Shown: positions 39,984 to 50,000 of the stretch, one piece after another
How the letters are laid out: each line of letters opens with the position of its first letter
How positions within the stretch are numbered: the stretch's first letter is position 1
From: a virus
Virus record (IMG/VR): IMGVR_UViG_3300045912_000789
Coordinates: 1-64,000 of that record
DNA length: 64,000 nt
Strand: one strand, 5' to 3'
The notes under the pieces: model-generated
The model's database searches: none
Seen by the model: only the letters and a program-made list of their open reading frames with translations
Told to the model about the DNA's origin: nothing
Translations under genes and position numbers: made by a program

Positions 39984-40946
39984 ATGCCCGTCGTCACGCA
40001 GCAGCCCGTGCAGCTCTCGTACTTCGTCGCCGACCCGGCGACGGAGCTGCTGACGTACAACCGGCTGCGCTTCTGGCGAAGCCGCACCGGACAGGACGGA
40101 CTCTACGAGCCGGCGACGGCCGCTGCGGCAGCACCGGCAGAGTTGGAGGGCACTTCCGAGACCCCGCACCAGCTCAACGGCAAGACCCTGAGCTTCCGGG
40201 TAAGCGGCGTGACCCAGGTCGACGTGCTCTTCGCGGATCCCGACCCGGTCACGACCACGCAGGTCGTGGCGGCCATCACCGGCGCGACGGCGCTGGTCGT
40301 GGCCACCGACGTGGGCGGGAAGCTGCACCTCGCGTCCGTGGCGACCGGCAGCGGCGCCAGCATCGAGATCCTGGAGTGCGACGCGGCCCCGTTCCTCGGC
40401 TTCGATGTGGGGCAGGCGGCTGTCGGGCTCGACGCCGACCTCGTGCTCACCGCCGGCGTCCACGAGTACCTCTACACCGATCAGAACAGCTCGGTGGACT
40501 TCTGGTACCGGGTCGAGCTGCTCCACAGCGTGACTGCGCAGACGAAGGGGGCCGGCCCGGCGTTCCAGGCAGGGCCGATCGGAACGCCCAACAGCACCAA
40601 GATCTGGTGCTACATCCGGCTGACCGATCTGGGAGGCCGCCCGCTGGCCGGGCGGATCGTGACTCTTCTGAACCCGTTCATCCCGAACACCGTGGTGTCG
40701 GGAGCGTCTCGGTGGGGGATCTTCCGCCACTACGCGCAGATGACCACCGACAGCGAGGGCTACGCTCAGATCCGAGCGCTGCGTGGGATGCAGGTCGACG
40801 TGGCGGTCGACGGCACGAACTTCATCCGACGCCTCGGCATCCCCACCACGGGCGACAGCGTCGACCTGCTCGACCCGTCGCTGGTGGTCGAGGACGAGTT
40901 CGGCATCCAGGAGCCGAACATCGACTTCGCGGTGAGGACGTCGTGA
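39984..40946 (+). CDS. Tail structural protein, unknown
   Basis: 320-residue beta-rich protein with a leaderless start. Ala/Glu-rich stretch near residues 43-57, then repeated strand pairs (FRVSGVTQVDVLFADP, GGKLHLASVATGSG), an aromatic-rich segment (VDFWYRVELLHS) and a carboxypeptidase-regulatory-like or transthyretin-like end (GGRPLAGRIVTLLNPF ... TDSEGYAQIRAL). A similar 'GRP...G' end occurs in the 42149 protein. Likely a tail or baseplate decoration. Confidence 0.55.
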   Translation: MPVVTQQPVQLSYFVADPATELLTYNRLRFWRSRTGQDGLYEPATAAAAAPAELEGTSETPHQLNGKTLSFRVSGVTQVDVLFADPDPVTTTQVVAAITGATALVVATDVGGKLHLASVATGSGASIEILECDAAPFLGFDVGQAAVGLDADLVLTAGVHEYLYTDQNSSVDFWYRVELLHSVTAQTKGAGPAFQAGPIGTPNSTKIWCYIRLTDLGGRPLAGRIVTLLNPFIPNTVVSGASRWGIFRHYAQMTTDSEGYAQIRALRGMQVDVAVDGTNFIRRLGIPTTGDSVDLLDPSLVVEDEFGIQEPNIDFAVRTS

Positions 40947-41284
40947 GCCGCGGCAAGCTCGTGACGGTGGTCCTCCCGGCAGCGATGCACCACGCCGGAG
41001 TGCCGAAGGAAGTGAGAGAGATCGTGGAGCACCCCGAGAAGAAGCTGGTCGAGGTCGTCGAGAAGCGTGCAGCCGTCGACCGAGCCATGTTCAAGGGCTT
41101 CGTCGATCGCGTCATGAAGTCGATCGAAGACGACGAGCCGAGCGAGATGCATACCGCGCTCGGCCTACTTCGTCTCGACCGGACCGGTCCGGCGAAGGAG
41201 GACCGTCCTCCACGTGCGGCCTACGCCCGCCAGGAAGTCGGCAAGGGCCTCGTCGACAACGTGATCCAGAAGGCCGCGACCTGA
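40943..41284 (+). CDS. Small helical protein, unknown
   Basis: 113-residue protein from GTG in a GTGA overlap. Begins with a basic strand (GKLVTVVLPAAMHHAG), then helices rich in Val, Glu and Lys. Not recognised. Last gene before a strong bidirectional hairpin. Confidence 0.6.
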   Translation: MSRGKLVTVVLPAAMHHAGVPKEVREIVEHPEKKLVEVVEKRAAVDRAMFKGFVDRVMKSIEDDEPSEMHTALGLLRLDRTGPAKEDRPPRAAYARQEVGKGLVDNVIQKAAT

Positions 41285-41296
41285 GCAAACGGATGT

Positions 41297-41324
41297 GGTG
41301 CAGGCCCCCGAGGGGGCCCGCACC
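41297..41324. terminator. Strong bidirectional hairpin terminator
   Basis: GGTGC-A-GGCCCCC, GA loop, GGGGGCC-C-GCACC: 12 G-C-rich pairs with one mismatch between convergent stops at 41284 and 41331. Preceded by TGAGCAAAC. Confidence 0.8.
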
Positions 41325-41330
41325 GCTCCG

Positions 41331-42059
41331 TCAGCCCTCGTCGCCGCCGCTCAGGATCCGACGCAGCTCGGGCGGCAGGTCGCCGCCGCCCAGCTCCATC
41401 ACCTGGATGTCGAGGCCCGGGATGCCGCTCCGACCACGCCCGCGGCGACCGCCGGGCGGCCCGCCGAGGAGCATCTCGAAGAGGGCGCCGAGGACCCCGC
41501 CGGCCGACGGCCCGCCGAGCCCCATCTCGTTGGCGAGGTCGAGCAGGTTGCGCGCGGTCTCCCGCACGCCCTGCTTGTCCTCCTCGGTCTCGTCCCGGTT
41601 GAGGCTCTTGGTGAGGAAGTGATCGGTCGCCGGCCCGGGCATCCGACCGCGGTACTCGGCCGAGCGGATCTTGTCGGCCGACTCGACGCTCGCGCAGAGC
41701 GCACACGAGCAGCCCGGCGTGAGCCGCTCGGTGTGCATCCGCTCGCGCTCGTCGCCGGCGGCGACGAAGGCGCGCACGAGCTTCTCGCGCTCCGGCTTCA
41801 TCAGCCGGACGAAGAAGCTCTTGATCGACTCGCCCTCCGCCGAGCGCGAGTCGATGCCGTGGATCATCAGCGCGACCTCGACCTTCGCCGAGAAGTCGTC
41901 GGTCTTCCGCGCGTCGCTGAGCGGCAGCATCACGAGCGTCTTCATGAAGTCGCCGAAGGTCGCGTACCGCAGCGCCTTGGCGGAGAGGGCCTCGTTGTCC
42001 GCGCGCAGCTTCTGGTTCTCCTCGCGAAGCCGCTGCATCTCGATGTTCGTCGTGTTCAT
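41331..42059 (-). CDS. Coiled-coil protein with Cys cluster and Gly-rich tail
   Basis: 242-residue protein from ATG 42059 behind CGAGGAGAGC. N-terminal coiled coil (MQRLREENQKLRADNEAL), helical middle, a CSCALC cluster (about 116-121) and a Gly/Pro/Arg-rich segment (GGPPGGRRGRGRSG). Not recognised. A single-gene minus-strand unit with a 47-base leader, under CCTATAAG, inserted between tail genes. Confidence 0.65.
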   Translation of the reverse strand: MNTTNIEMQRLREENQKLRADNEALSAKALRYATFGDFMKTLVMLPLSDARKTDDFSAKVEVALMIHGIDSRSAEGESIKSFFVRLMKPEREKLVRAFVAAGDERERMHTERLTPGCSCALCASVESADKIRSAEYRGRMPGPATDHFLTKSLNRDETEEDKQGVRETARNLLDLANEMGLGGPSAGGVLGALFEMLLGGPPGGRRGRGRSGIPGLDIQVMELGGGDLPPELRRILSGGDEG

Positions 42060-42106
42060 GTGGGTGCTCTCCTCGTGTGTTCGGTGGGCCGGAGCCCGTT
42101 CACTGG

Positions 42107-42114
42107 CTTATAGG
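42107..42114 (-). promoter_or_regulatory. CCTATAAG promoter-like box
   Basis: Minus-strand CCTATAAGCC, 47 bases before ATG 42059; back to back with TAGGAT at 42137 on the plus strand. Confidence 0.6.
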
Positions 42115-42136
42115 GGCACCGGGCTCCGATTTCGTG

Positions 42137-42142
42137 TAGGAT
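42137..42142 (+). promoter_or_regulatory. Leaderless-type -10 box TAGGAT
   Basis: TAGGAT, six bases (TCCGGC), ATG 42149. No Shine-Dalgarno sequence and no recognisable -35 element. Confidence 0.65.
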
Positions 42143-42148
42143 TCCGGC

Positions 42149-43063
42149 ATGGCTCTGGAGACAGTCGAGATCACGGTTCAGGACGACCAGATCGTGCCGG
42201 CGCTGGTCGACGGCGTCGTCGTCCGGGTGTTCGACGTCACGGGGACCTCGCTGATCACCGAGGGGACCACCGGCGTGGTGCTTCCGGGGAAAGTCCAGTT
42301 CACGCTGGACGGCAACAACCCGGCGATCCGGTACCAGCTCCGGTTCTACATCAACGGTGGCTCGATCCCGTCTCCCCAGTACATCGACGTCTTCTCGCCC
42401 CCGGCAGCCGCGCCCACCGGCGCGAACAACTTCCTGATCACGGCGAGCCTCTTCACGCTGCCCACGGCGACCAACCCCCGGCTCTGCCGCGCCTCCGGGT
42501 ACATCTGGGGGCCGAACGGTCGCCCGAAGCTCGGGATCGACATCGCCTTCATCCCGATGTTCACGCCTCTGGTGGTCGACGGGATCGGCATCCTGGGCGA
42601 GCGCGTGAACATCAAGAGCGACAAGAACGGCTTCTTCCAGGTCGATCTGATCCGAGACGGGAAGTACGAAGCCGTCGTCGAGTCGCACGAGAATGTCACC
42701 AGGTGCGTGGTCGTGCCCGACCGTTCCTCGATCAACATCATGCACCTGCTCTTCCCCATCATCGTCGACGTGGACTTCGGCGTGGTCAGCCCCGTCGCCG
42801 TCCCCCTCGGAGGGATCATCACCCTCACACCGCAGATCACCGCCAGCAACTTCCAGGTACTGGAAGGGACAGCCGTGGAGGACGTACAGTACGCGGTGGA
42901 CGACCCCAGCGTGGTCGGGCTCACCATCAACCAAGGCACGATCGTTCTCAATGGACTCTCCGCAGGCAGCACATCCCTTCGTGTCACCCGCAAGGACACG
43001 TCGATCGTCTACATCCCCGATCCCGGCATCGATGGAGCGGTCGTTCCGATCACGGTCGCCTAG
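42149..43063 (+). CDS. Tail structural protein with Ig-like end
   Basis: 304-residue beta-rich protein with a leaderless start. Residues 1-100 are strand-rich (VEITVQDDQIVPALVDGVVVRV ... YINGGSIPSPQYIDVF); residues 110-200 resemble a carboxypeptidase-regulatory fold (CRASGYIWGPNGRPKLGIDIAFIPMF ... GFFQVDLIRDGKY); residues about 215-304 end in a bacterial Ig-like domain (VPLGGIITLTPQITASN ... VGLTINQGTIVLNGLSAG). Probable tail or baseplate appendage. Overlaps the next gene by 32 bases. Confidence 0.6.
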   Translation: MALETVEITVQDDQIVPALVDGVVVRVFDVTGTSLITEGTTGVVLPGKVQFTLDGNNPAIRYQLRFYINGGSIPSPQYIDVFSPPAAAPTGANNFLITASLFTLPTATNPRLCRASGYIWGPNGRPKLGIDIAFIPMFTPLVVDGIGILGERVNIKSDKNGFFQVDLIRDGKYEAVVESHENVTRCVVVPDRSSINIMHLLFPIIVDVDFGVVSPVAVPLGGIITLTPQITASNFQVLEGTAVEDVQYAVDDPSVVGLTINQGTIVLNGLSAGSTSLRVTRKDTSIVYIPDPGIDGAVVPITVA

Positions 43064-43460
43064 CGTATCCGTCGACGCGGAGTACGCTGAGGGAAGGAAG
43101 CGGGGCACCACGCCGTCGCAGCGCCTCCTCGTGGCCATCATGCGCCGGGCGATCTGGGACTTCGTTCTGTACAAGGACGAGGATCCGTCCCAGTTCGATC
43201 CGGAGAAGTTCAAGAGCACCAAGGCGAAGAAGCGCGCGGAGAACGAGCGCAAGCGCGCGGAACGCGACCTCGCCATCGCGACCGACGCCGCGGGGTGGCT
43301 CTTCTGGGATGGCGAAGAGGAGATCGACGAGGAAGGGCGGTACACGTTCAAGTACATCTGCTCGATGCTCGATCTCGATCCGACCGAGGTCCGCCAGCGC
43401 GCGCTGTCGATGACCCGCGAGGACATCCAGACGCTGAACAACCACATCAAGGAGGACTGA
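43032..43460 (+). CDS. Charged helical protein, unknown
   Basis: 142-residue protein; ATG 43032 is the only plausible start, since no ATG/GTG lies between the previous stop and codon bias in this frame. No clear ribosome site. After a variable N-terminus comes LLVAIMRRAIWDFVLYKDED, a very basic KAKKRAENERKRAERD helix, and AAGWLFWDGEEEIDEEGRYTFKYICSMLDLDPTEVR, a pattern shared with small phage and bacterial DNA-associated proteins. Function unknown. Confidence 0.55.
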   Translation: MERSFRSRSPSVSVDAEYAEGRKRGTTPSQRLLVAIMRRAIWDFVLYKDEDPSQFDPEKFKSTKAKKRAENERKRAERDLAIATDAAGWLFWDGEEEIDEEGRYTFKYICSMLDLDPTEVRQRALSMTREDIQTLNNHIKED

Positions 43461-43461
43461 C

Positions 43462-46059
43462 GTGGCGGGCTTCACCGACGAGGAAGTCGCAGCGGCGGTC
43501 GATCGCTTCCTGCTCAAGCAGCTCGAAGTCCCGCAGCTCAAGACTGGTGCGCGCGACGTGCTCACGCTGCGCGACCGAGTGTACGACCTCCTCTCGACGG
43601 CCCTCCTGCTTCGTCCGGACTCCTACTTCTACGTCATCTACCTCGCCAGGAACCGGCTGCTCGCACTGGTGAACCAGCAGATCGCCGCTATCGATGCCAT
43701 CACGGCTGCTGGGCCCAACACGACACGGTCCGCCAAGAAGATCAAGAGCACCACGGATCTCGCGGCTGCTCAGGCGGCCCTGCTCGACCTGAATGCCGGC
43801 CTGAATGCTCGGAACACCGGCGTGAGGGGGAGCATCGGTCCGGCGGTCGATCGCTTCCGGAAGAGCATCTCCAGCTTCGTGTCCTCCGAGCTGACGAAGA
43901 ACGTCGTGGTGTCGGGCCAGGTCACGGAGACGGGCCCCGAGCTTCGGACGCTCGTCGCACAGACTTGGGCCCAGGCCGTCGAGCGCCATCCGCAGATCGT
44001 CCAGCTCGCGACGAACATCGCCGGCGCCCTCTCCACGCTGGAGTCGGTGCGGCTGCCCGAGTCGTCCGTGCGCGACATCGTGTCGAGGATCCAAGATCGC
44101 CTCGCCGAGATCCGCGGGGTGATGGAAGGCAGCTCGGCCATCGAGCAGAGCCGCTCCTCGATGCTCGACCTGCTGACGATGCGCACGCTACTCACGAAGG
44201 CATCGACCTTCAGGAACCCCGAGCTGGTCCTGATGCCGAAGACCCGGGACACCTCCGTGGTCTCCTTCGTGGACAGCAGCGGTACCCAGGCGGGGATCCA
44301 GGGCACCGTCTCGGGCCCGTTCAACTACGACCCCGGTGCCGCGCTGAGCCTGTCGGTGAACGGCGGCACACCCGTCGCCGTGACGCTCCCTCGTTCGAGC
44401 ACGGGCTCCCGTGCTGAGCTGCGCTCTCGGGTCTTCTCGCCGTGGGTTGCGCCGACCCCAGGCGACGAAGCGGCCTTCACGGTGGATCTGGCCGGTACGT
44501 CGAGCTTCGTGATCGGTGCGGCCTACGCCAGCGGCCCTGTGGCGGCGGCTGCTCTGGACGCCGGTCTCGGGCCCAGCATGCAGGTGACGTGGGACGCGGC
44601 GACCAACCAGCTCGTGTTCCAGTCGACCAACGAGGGTGACGCCTCGCATCTGCGGCTGCTGACCGACACCCTCGTGCGTCAGCAGTTCAGGGCGTGGGCA
44701 TTCCCGGTCGCTGAGATCCTGTTCATCGAGAACAGGGGCGCCGGTGTTCCGATCGACGAGGTGGTGTCGGCAGTCGGGGCGGCGTCGCCGCTCCTCGACG
44801 CTCTCGCTGTTTCGGAGGACCTGGCCGGCTTCACCGCCGTGCGTACGGCAGTCGGTGGCGAAGAGGCGGTGCTCTGGGATCGGCGAGACAGCGGAAACGA
44901 TCTGGTGTCGACCGTCGGAGTGGCCGAGGTCATCAGCCCGAGCCGGAACTTCGAGTCGCTCGGAATCGCGCCTGGGATGGCGCTGCACACTACGGCGCCC
45001 GGCGTCGCGGACTACGAGATCGTCGCCGTGAGTGGTCCCCAGCTCACACTGAGCCCGACTCCCCCGACCGGACCCCTCACCTATTACATCGGGCCGGACT
45101 ACCGCACGATCCCCGATGGGGCGCGCGTGCAGGTCACAAGCGGCGGGAACCGCGACAACAGCGGACTCTACCGAGTAGCCGCGGGTGGCGGGCAGGTCGC
45201 GCGCATCGTGGTCGATCGGAATCTCCAGACCGCCGACACCGTCTCGGTGTCGGTCTTTCGGCAGTTCATCAGGATCGAGGCGCGGGGAACCACGACGTCT
45301 TCGGGCGTGGGCGTGTCCGCTCCGAGCCAGGGTGCCACGGCTCTCGGGCTGGTCGTGTCGGCCGAGACACGGCCGCTCCTCACCCGCCTCCAGCTCGTGG
45401 GTGCCGGCGACTTCATCGTCCGGGGAGTGCGCAGCGGCGACATCATCAAGCTCACGAGCCCGTCGCTGATCATCTACGAGGTTCTGATCGAGAGTGTGGC
45501 GACCACCACACTCTCGATCGAGCTGGACGGTGTGGTGTTCGAGCCGGGGAACTGGACGTACGAGATCAGGAGCTACAGGGCCGACCAGTTCACCGCGCTC
45601 CAGTCGAGCGCAAGCGCGTTCCTCGTCACCCCGTACGCCGAGGACTTCGCGGCGATCGATACGCTCGTCGGGCGCCTCATCCGCGGGGCTCGCTTCGCCG
45701 GAGAGATCGTGACGGGCCTGGCGCAGTACCGAAGCTCGCTGTCGGCGCTCGCGACGGCGCTCAGCACGTACACGGTCCCGAGAGAGCGGACCATCGACAA
45801 CGTCGTGCGCACGCTGCGGGAGCAGGGGCTCGACCGGGCCCTCGACCTGCTGCTGACGCTGGAGGTGGAGGAGCTGTTCAGCATGGAGCCCGACGGCGTC
45901 TCCTACACCACCTGGTTCATCAGGAAGTCGGCCACGGTGGCTCGGGAGGTCGTCCCCGTCTCGAAGTACGCCCGCAGTGATCGGGTCGTCCAGGAGTGGC
46001 GGACTACGAGCTTCCAGCCGGACCCCTTCGATCCGCGTGGCGAAGACACGCAGCGGTAG
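43462..46059 (+). CDS. Large tail/baseplate structural protein
   Basis: 865-residue protein from GTG behind AAGGAGGACTGAC. Residues 1-240 are helical (ILLKQLEVPQL-type segments, then DIVSRIQDRLAEIRGVME); residues about 260-760 are beta-rich with repeated modules of the form L-x-GM-x-L ... YEIVAV ... LTLSP (near residues 500-540) and GLYRVAAGGGQVARIVVDRN (570-590), also recognisable in the baseplate proteins at 47062 and 51424; the last 100 residues are helical. Ends with TAG followed within two bases by the next leaderless promoter. Confidence 0.55.
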   Translation: MAGFTDEEVAAAVDRFLLKQLEVPQLKTGARDVLTLRDRVYDLLSTALLLRPDSYFYVIYLARNRLLALVNQQIAAIDAITAAGPNTTRSAKKIKSTTDLAAAQAALLDLNAGLNARNTGVRGSIGPAVDRFRKSISSFVSSELTKNVVVSGQVTETGPELRTLVAQTWAQAVERHPQIVQLATNIAGALSTLESVRLPESSVRDIVSRIQDRLAEIRGVMEGSSAIEQSRSSMLDLLTMRTLLTKASTFRNPELVLMPKTRDTSVVSFVDSSGTQAGIQGTVSGPFNYDPGAALSLSVNGGTPVAVTLPRSSTGSRAELRSRVFSPWVAPTPGDEAAFTVDLAGTSSFVIGAAYASGPVAAAALDAGLGPSMQVTWDAATNQLVFQSTNEGDASHLRLLTDTLVRQQFRAWAFPVAEILFIENRGAGVPIDEVVSAVGAASPLLDALAVSEDLAGFTAVRTAVGGEEAVLWDRRDSGNDLVSTVGVAEVISPSRNFESLGIAPGMALHTTAPGVADYEIVAVSGPQLTLSPTPPTGPLTYYIGPDYRTIPDGARVQVTSGGNRDNSGLYRVAAGGGQVARIVVDRNLQTADTVSVSVFRQFIRIEARGTTTSSGVGVSAPSQGATALGLVVSAETRPLLTRLQLVGAGDFIVRGVRSGDIIKLTSPSLIIYEVLIESVATTTLSIELDGVVFEPGNWTYEIRSYRADQFTALQSSASAFLVTPYAEDFAAIDTLVGRLIRGARFAGEIVTGLAQYRSSLSALATALSTYTVPRERTIDNVVRTLREQGLDRALDLLLTLEVEELFSMEPDGVSYTTWFIRKSATVAREVVPVSKYARSDRVVQEWRTTSFQPDPFDPRGEDTQR

Positions 46060-46061
46060 GG

Positions 46062-46067
46062 TAGAGT
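46062..46067 (+). promoter_or_regulatory. Leaderless-type -10 box TAGAGT
   Basis: TAGAGT, six bases (TCGGGG), GTG 46074. It begins two bases after the TAG stop of the preceding gene. Confidence 0.6.
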
Positions 46068-46073
46068 TCGGGG

Positions 46074-46406
46074 GTGACCGAGGAAGCCACCCCCAGGAGC
46101 AGCGCGCGCGAGCAGCAGCGTGAGTTCCGCCGCATCGTCGCGAATGCGGTGGGCGAGCTGCGCTCGAACGAGATCCGAGACAGCTACGCCGCCCTGAGCC
46201 TCGAAGAGCTGATCGATCAGCAGATCGATCGGCTGGAGGGGACGGAAGACGGGCTGAACCCCAGCCGGCTCCAGCGCATCCAGAGAGTGCGCCAGGAGCT
46301 GGCCGACAACATCGAGGCGATGAAGGCCACGCCGCCGTCGGACTTCCGCCGGCACGACCCGGACGGCGACGTGAACACGGCACCCGAGACCGAGGACGAG
46401 GGCTGA
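46074..46406 (+). CDS. Small acidic helical protein, unknown
   Basis: 110-residue protein with a leaderless GTG start. Almost entirely helical and acidic (REQQREFRRIVANAVGELRS, SLEELIDQQIDRLEG), with a disordered C-terminus (HDPDGDVNTAPETEDEG). One base separates it from the gp25-like gene. Possibly a baseplate assembly helper by position only. Confidence 0.6.
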   Translation: MTEEATPRSSAREQQREFRRIVANAVGELRSNEIRDSYAALSLEELIDQQIDRLEGTEDGLNPSRLQRIQRVRQELADNIEAMKATPPSDFRRHDPDGDVNTAPETEDEG

Positions 46407-46407
46407 C

Positions 46408-47049
46408 ATGGACACCATCCAGGTCGTTCGCCTACTCGACGTGCTGCGCGTCAACAGCGCGCGCAACGCCCCAGGGGTCAGCCCGCGATCGCTCATCATC
46501 AAGGGAGAGGACTTCAGGAACGTCGAGCAGGTCATCATGGATGGCTTCGTCTCGCCGTCCTTCGTCGCCTATTCGATGACCGAGATGATCGCCGAAGTCC
46601 CGGCACCGCTTCGCCAGGCCGTCATCACGGACGTCAGCGTGCTCAGCGGATCGCTCACGCTGACGGAGCGCAGCCTCGTCGAGTTCACGTTCGGCACCCG
46701 GCCGAAGAAGGCGTCGGGGGTTCTGCGGCTGATGCAGAACTTCCTCCGCATCCTGCTGCGGTCGCCGGGGTCGAACCGCTTCCACCCCCGAAGCGGTGGA
46801 GGCCTGCTGAAGCGAATCGGTAGCACGGCGAACAACCAGACTGCGGCCGACATCGCGATCGCCGTGCAATCCGCCAAGCAGTACATGATCAACGTCCAGA
46901 CGGCCGACCGCAACATCCCGCCGTCCGAGAGGCTGCTGTCGGCAGAGATCCAGGCCCTGACGGTCGATCCCCAGAGCACGACGGCGTTCGTCACCATCGT
47001 GCTCACCTCGCATTCCGGCGCGCGTAGCGCCGCCACCATCCAGACGTAG
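46408..47049 (+). CDS. Baseplate wedge protein, gp25/W-like
   Basis: 213-residue protein. The C-terminal half (about residues 105-200) follows the T4 gp25/P2 W pattern: NRFHPRSGGGLLKRIG, then AADIAIAVQSAKQYMINVQTADRNIPPSERLLSAEIQALTVD and a final strand pair. gp25 links baseplate wedges and nucleates the sheath. The N-terminal 95 residues form an IPT/TIG-like beta domain absent from T4 gp25. Directly upstream of the J-like gene, the usual order in contractile-tailed phages, which supports the call. Confidence 0.65.
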   Translation: MDTIQVVRLLDVLRVNSARNAPGVSPRSLIIKGEDFRNVEQVIMDGFVSPSFVAYSMTEMIAEVPAPLRQAVITDVSVLSGSLTLTERSLVEFTFGTRPKKASGVLRLMQNFLRILLRSPGSNRFHPRSGGGLLKRIGSTANNQTAADIAIAVQSAKQYMINVQTADRNIPPSERLLSAEIQALTVDPQSTTAFVTIVLTSHSGARSAATIQT

Positions 47050-47055
47050 TAGGAT
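47050..47055 (+). promoter_or_regulatory. Leaderless-type -10 box TAGGAT
   Basis: TAGGAT, six bases (CCCCGC), ATG 47062. The T of the hexamer is also within the preceding TAG stop region. Confidence 0.65.
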
Positions 47056-47061
47056 CCCCGC

Positions 47062-50000
47062 ATGGCGAACAACGACACCCGCCAGTTCCTCCAGGACGCG
47101 CTCGTCAGGTACGACCCCGACATCGACCTGAGCGAAGGCTCGCGCGCGGACACAGAGCTGGTGCAGCCGATCCTCCAGCGAATCGGCATCGACCCGTTCG
47201 ACGACGACATCCTCACGTTCGTGCGAACGAGGGTGCAGCAGTCGTTCCCGAACCTCGCCATCACCGAGGACGATCCGCTCACCGACATTCTGCTCGACGC
47301 GATGCGCGTGCTCATCGAGCCGCTCGTGCGCGAGGTGAAGCTCGTCAAGCTCCGCGGCAGCCTGCGCAACATCGAGAGCCTCTCGGACGATGAGGTCGAG
47401 GCCCTCCTCGCGAACTTCTTCATCTCGCGGATCACCGGCGGCTTCTCGGTCGGCGTCGTGCGGGTCTACTTCGCCACCCCACAGAGCCTCAGCCTGACGC
47501 TGACGAACCCGGCCACCACGAAGGCCGGGCTTCGTTTCCGGCCGACTCGTCCGCAGGCGATCACGGCCGACCAGATGCTGCTCAACCGCGAGGGCAGCGA
47601 GTTCTACTTCGACGTGAACTACACCGCGGAGAAACGCGGGGACGAGTACAACGTCGAGCCGAACGAGATCGTCTCCGTGGCGAACCTGCCCACGGCCACG
47701 CGGATCCGGAACCCCCGTCGCTTCCGAGGCGGCGTCCCGCAGGAGGGGATCCTCGACTTCGCGGCGCGCGCTCAGCGCAGCCTGAGCGACAAGACGCTCA
47801 CCGTGGAGCGCGGCATCATCTCGACGCTCACCGAGAGCTTCCCCGCCATCCGTCGCATCTTCTCGGTCGGCTTCCGTGATCCCGAGATGCAGCGCGATGT
47901 GATCAAGGGCGGAAGCCTCGGCCCGGTCCCCGGCGCGGACATCTCCGGCGACTTCTTCGGCGCCGGCACCGCGGTCGACGATTTCGACGGCGACCTGCTC
48001 ACCCCCATCCTCGATGCTCCTGGCGGGGCCTTCGTGTCGCGCCTCGGGCCGGTCGGCGCGCAGCCGGAGGGGTGGTTCGTCACGGTCGTCTACACGGTGG
48101 GCGCGACGCTCGTCGTGGAGGACGTGGCGGTGCTGGAGGTGCTCAGCTCGACGCAGGTCCGGCTGGATCACGAGTTCCCGGTGACCTCGCCGGCCCAGTC
48201 CGTCACGTGGATGCTGCGCCAGCGCAGCCTGACGATCTCGGACATCCCGGGCGGCATCGTGCTTCCGGACACGGCGACCGGAACGCTGGAGATCAAGAAG
48301 GACGAAGTCCACATCGGCGGCAAGACCGACGTGTACATCGCGGGCGAGACCGAGCTGGCCACGGCGCAGATCGAGAGCCTCACCGACGAGAGCCCCGCGG
48401 CGAAGGGCACGAACGCCCAGACGCAGGGCCTCACCCCGGGAAGCGAAGACATCATCAGGATCAACGACCCCAGCGGGCTGATCGCCCCGGGGTCGAGCCT
48501 CGTTCTGGAAGAGGGCGTGGATGCCGGGAGCTACCGCATCCTGGAGATCGTGAGCGGCCCGTCCCCGCTCTACGTGCGGGTCGACACCGACATGACGGGC
48601 GCGCAGGGCTCGCTCGCGTGGAAGGTGGTGGACGAGATCGACGTCGAGCTGACCGACCCCAAGGACATCAAGGTCGAGGGAGCCGACATGGTCACCTCGG
48701 CCGGCAACCAGGTTGTCACGACGTCGAGCGCCACGAACTTCATCGACGCGAACGTCCAGCCCGGCGACGTGCTGGAGCTGTTCGACGAGGACTTCGGCGG
48801 CGAGTTCGCGGTCGACGAGGTGAACGCCGTGTCCCTGAAGGTCTCGCCGGCGCCGGCGCGGACCTTCACGTCCGTGTCGTACCGCGTGTTCCGCCGCTCG
48901 GAGGCGGTCGATCCGCCGCTCGTGCGGGTGTCCTCGATGGAGCTGCTCGACAGCACCGGCGCGCCGAGTGGCACCGTCATCCCGTACCGCGATCCCGTGC
49001 TCGCGCTGAGCAACGCGTTCCAGAACGAGGGCTCGGGCTTCGTGTTCGAGGGCCTCTGCCTCGTCGGCCTGGTGTCGGACCCCGAGCCGTCGGGCTCGGC
49101 GGCGTACGTGGTCGGCGGTCAGACGATCGACTGGGAGGTCTACAACCCCGACACGATCTGGCTGGACCCGGTGAACGTCGGCACGTTCACGTTCATCGCC
49201 GGCCCGGCCAAGACCGCAGCGCAGGTGGTCGCGGAGATCAACGCGGACGTCCTGCTCGATCTCATGGGCGTGAAGGCTCGCGTCATCACGAAGCTGAACA
49301 ACGACTACGTCGGGATCGTGACCTCCTCCCACATCCGATTCGTGGGCGGCACCGCGCTCAGTGCGTTCGGCTGGGGCGCCGGCGTCCGGAACTCGATGAT
49401 GCGGAGCGTGGAGGACCAGTTCTCCGATGCCGGTGTGCGCCTCGGAGATGCGATCGAGGTCGTCGAGGGGAACAGCGCTGGCATCCTCGGTCGGATCATC
49501 GCAGGCCCCATCGTCGGCGGACCGAGCGACACCGTGTTCGTCGGAACCGGTCCGGTCGGTCCCGAGGAGACGTCCGGCTTCTCTGGGCTCTTCAACAACG
49601 TCGTGTTCAACCCCGACGTGAACGTCCTGGTGAGGATCGGGCGCGCCTCGGTCGGTTCGGCCCGCGTCTTCTTCCTCGGGCCCACGGCCGCGGAGTTCGA
49701 CTACCGCACCACGCGGTTCACCGCGAGCGTCCCGGAGGCCACCCTGCTCTTCCGGCCCGACCCGGAGAACCTGCGGATCGTGCGCCCGCCTCCGCCGATC
49801 ACCGAGCTGCCGAACACCGGCATCACGGACAACACCACGCCGGGTCAACTCACCGACAACGACGCGAACTTCCTCCTGTTCGGCATCCAGCTCGGCGACC
49901 TCGTCGACGTCCTGTACGTCCCGATCGTGGGAACCGGGCCTCTGCCGCCCAGCGGCAACATCGCGTTCACCGGGCTGAACAACGTCCTGCGCATCCGGCT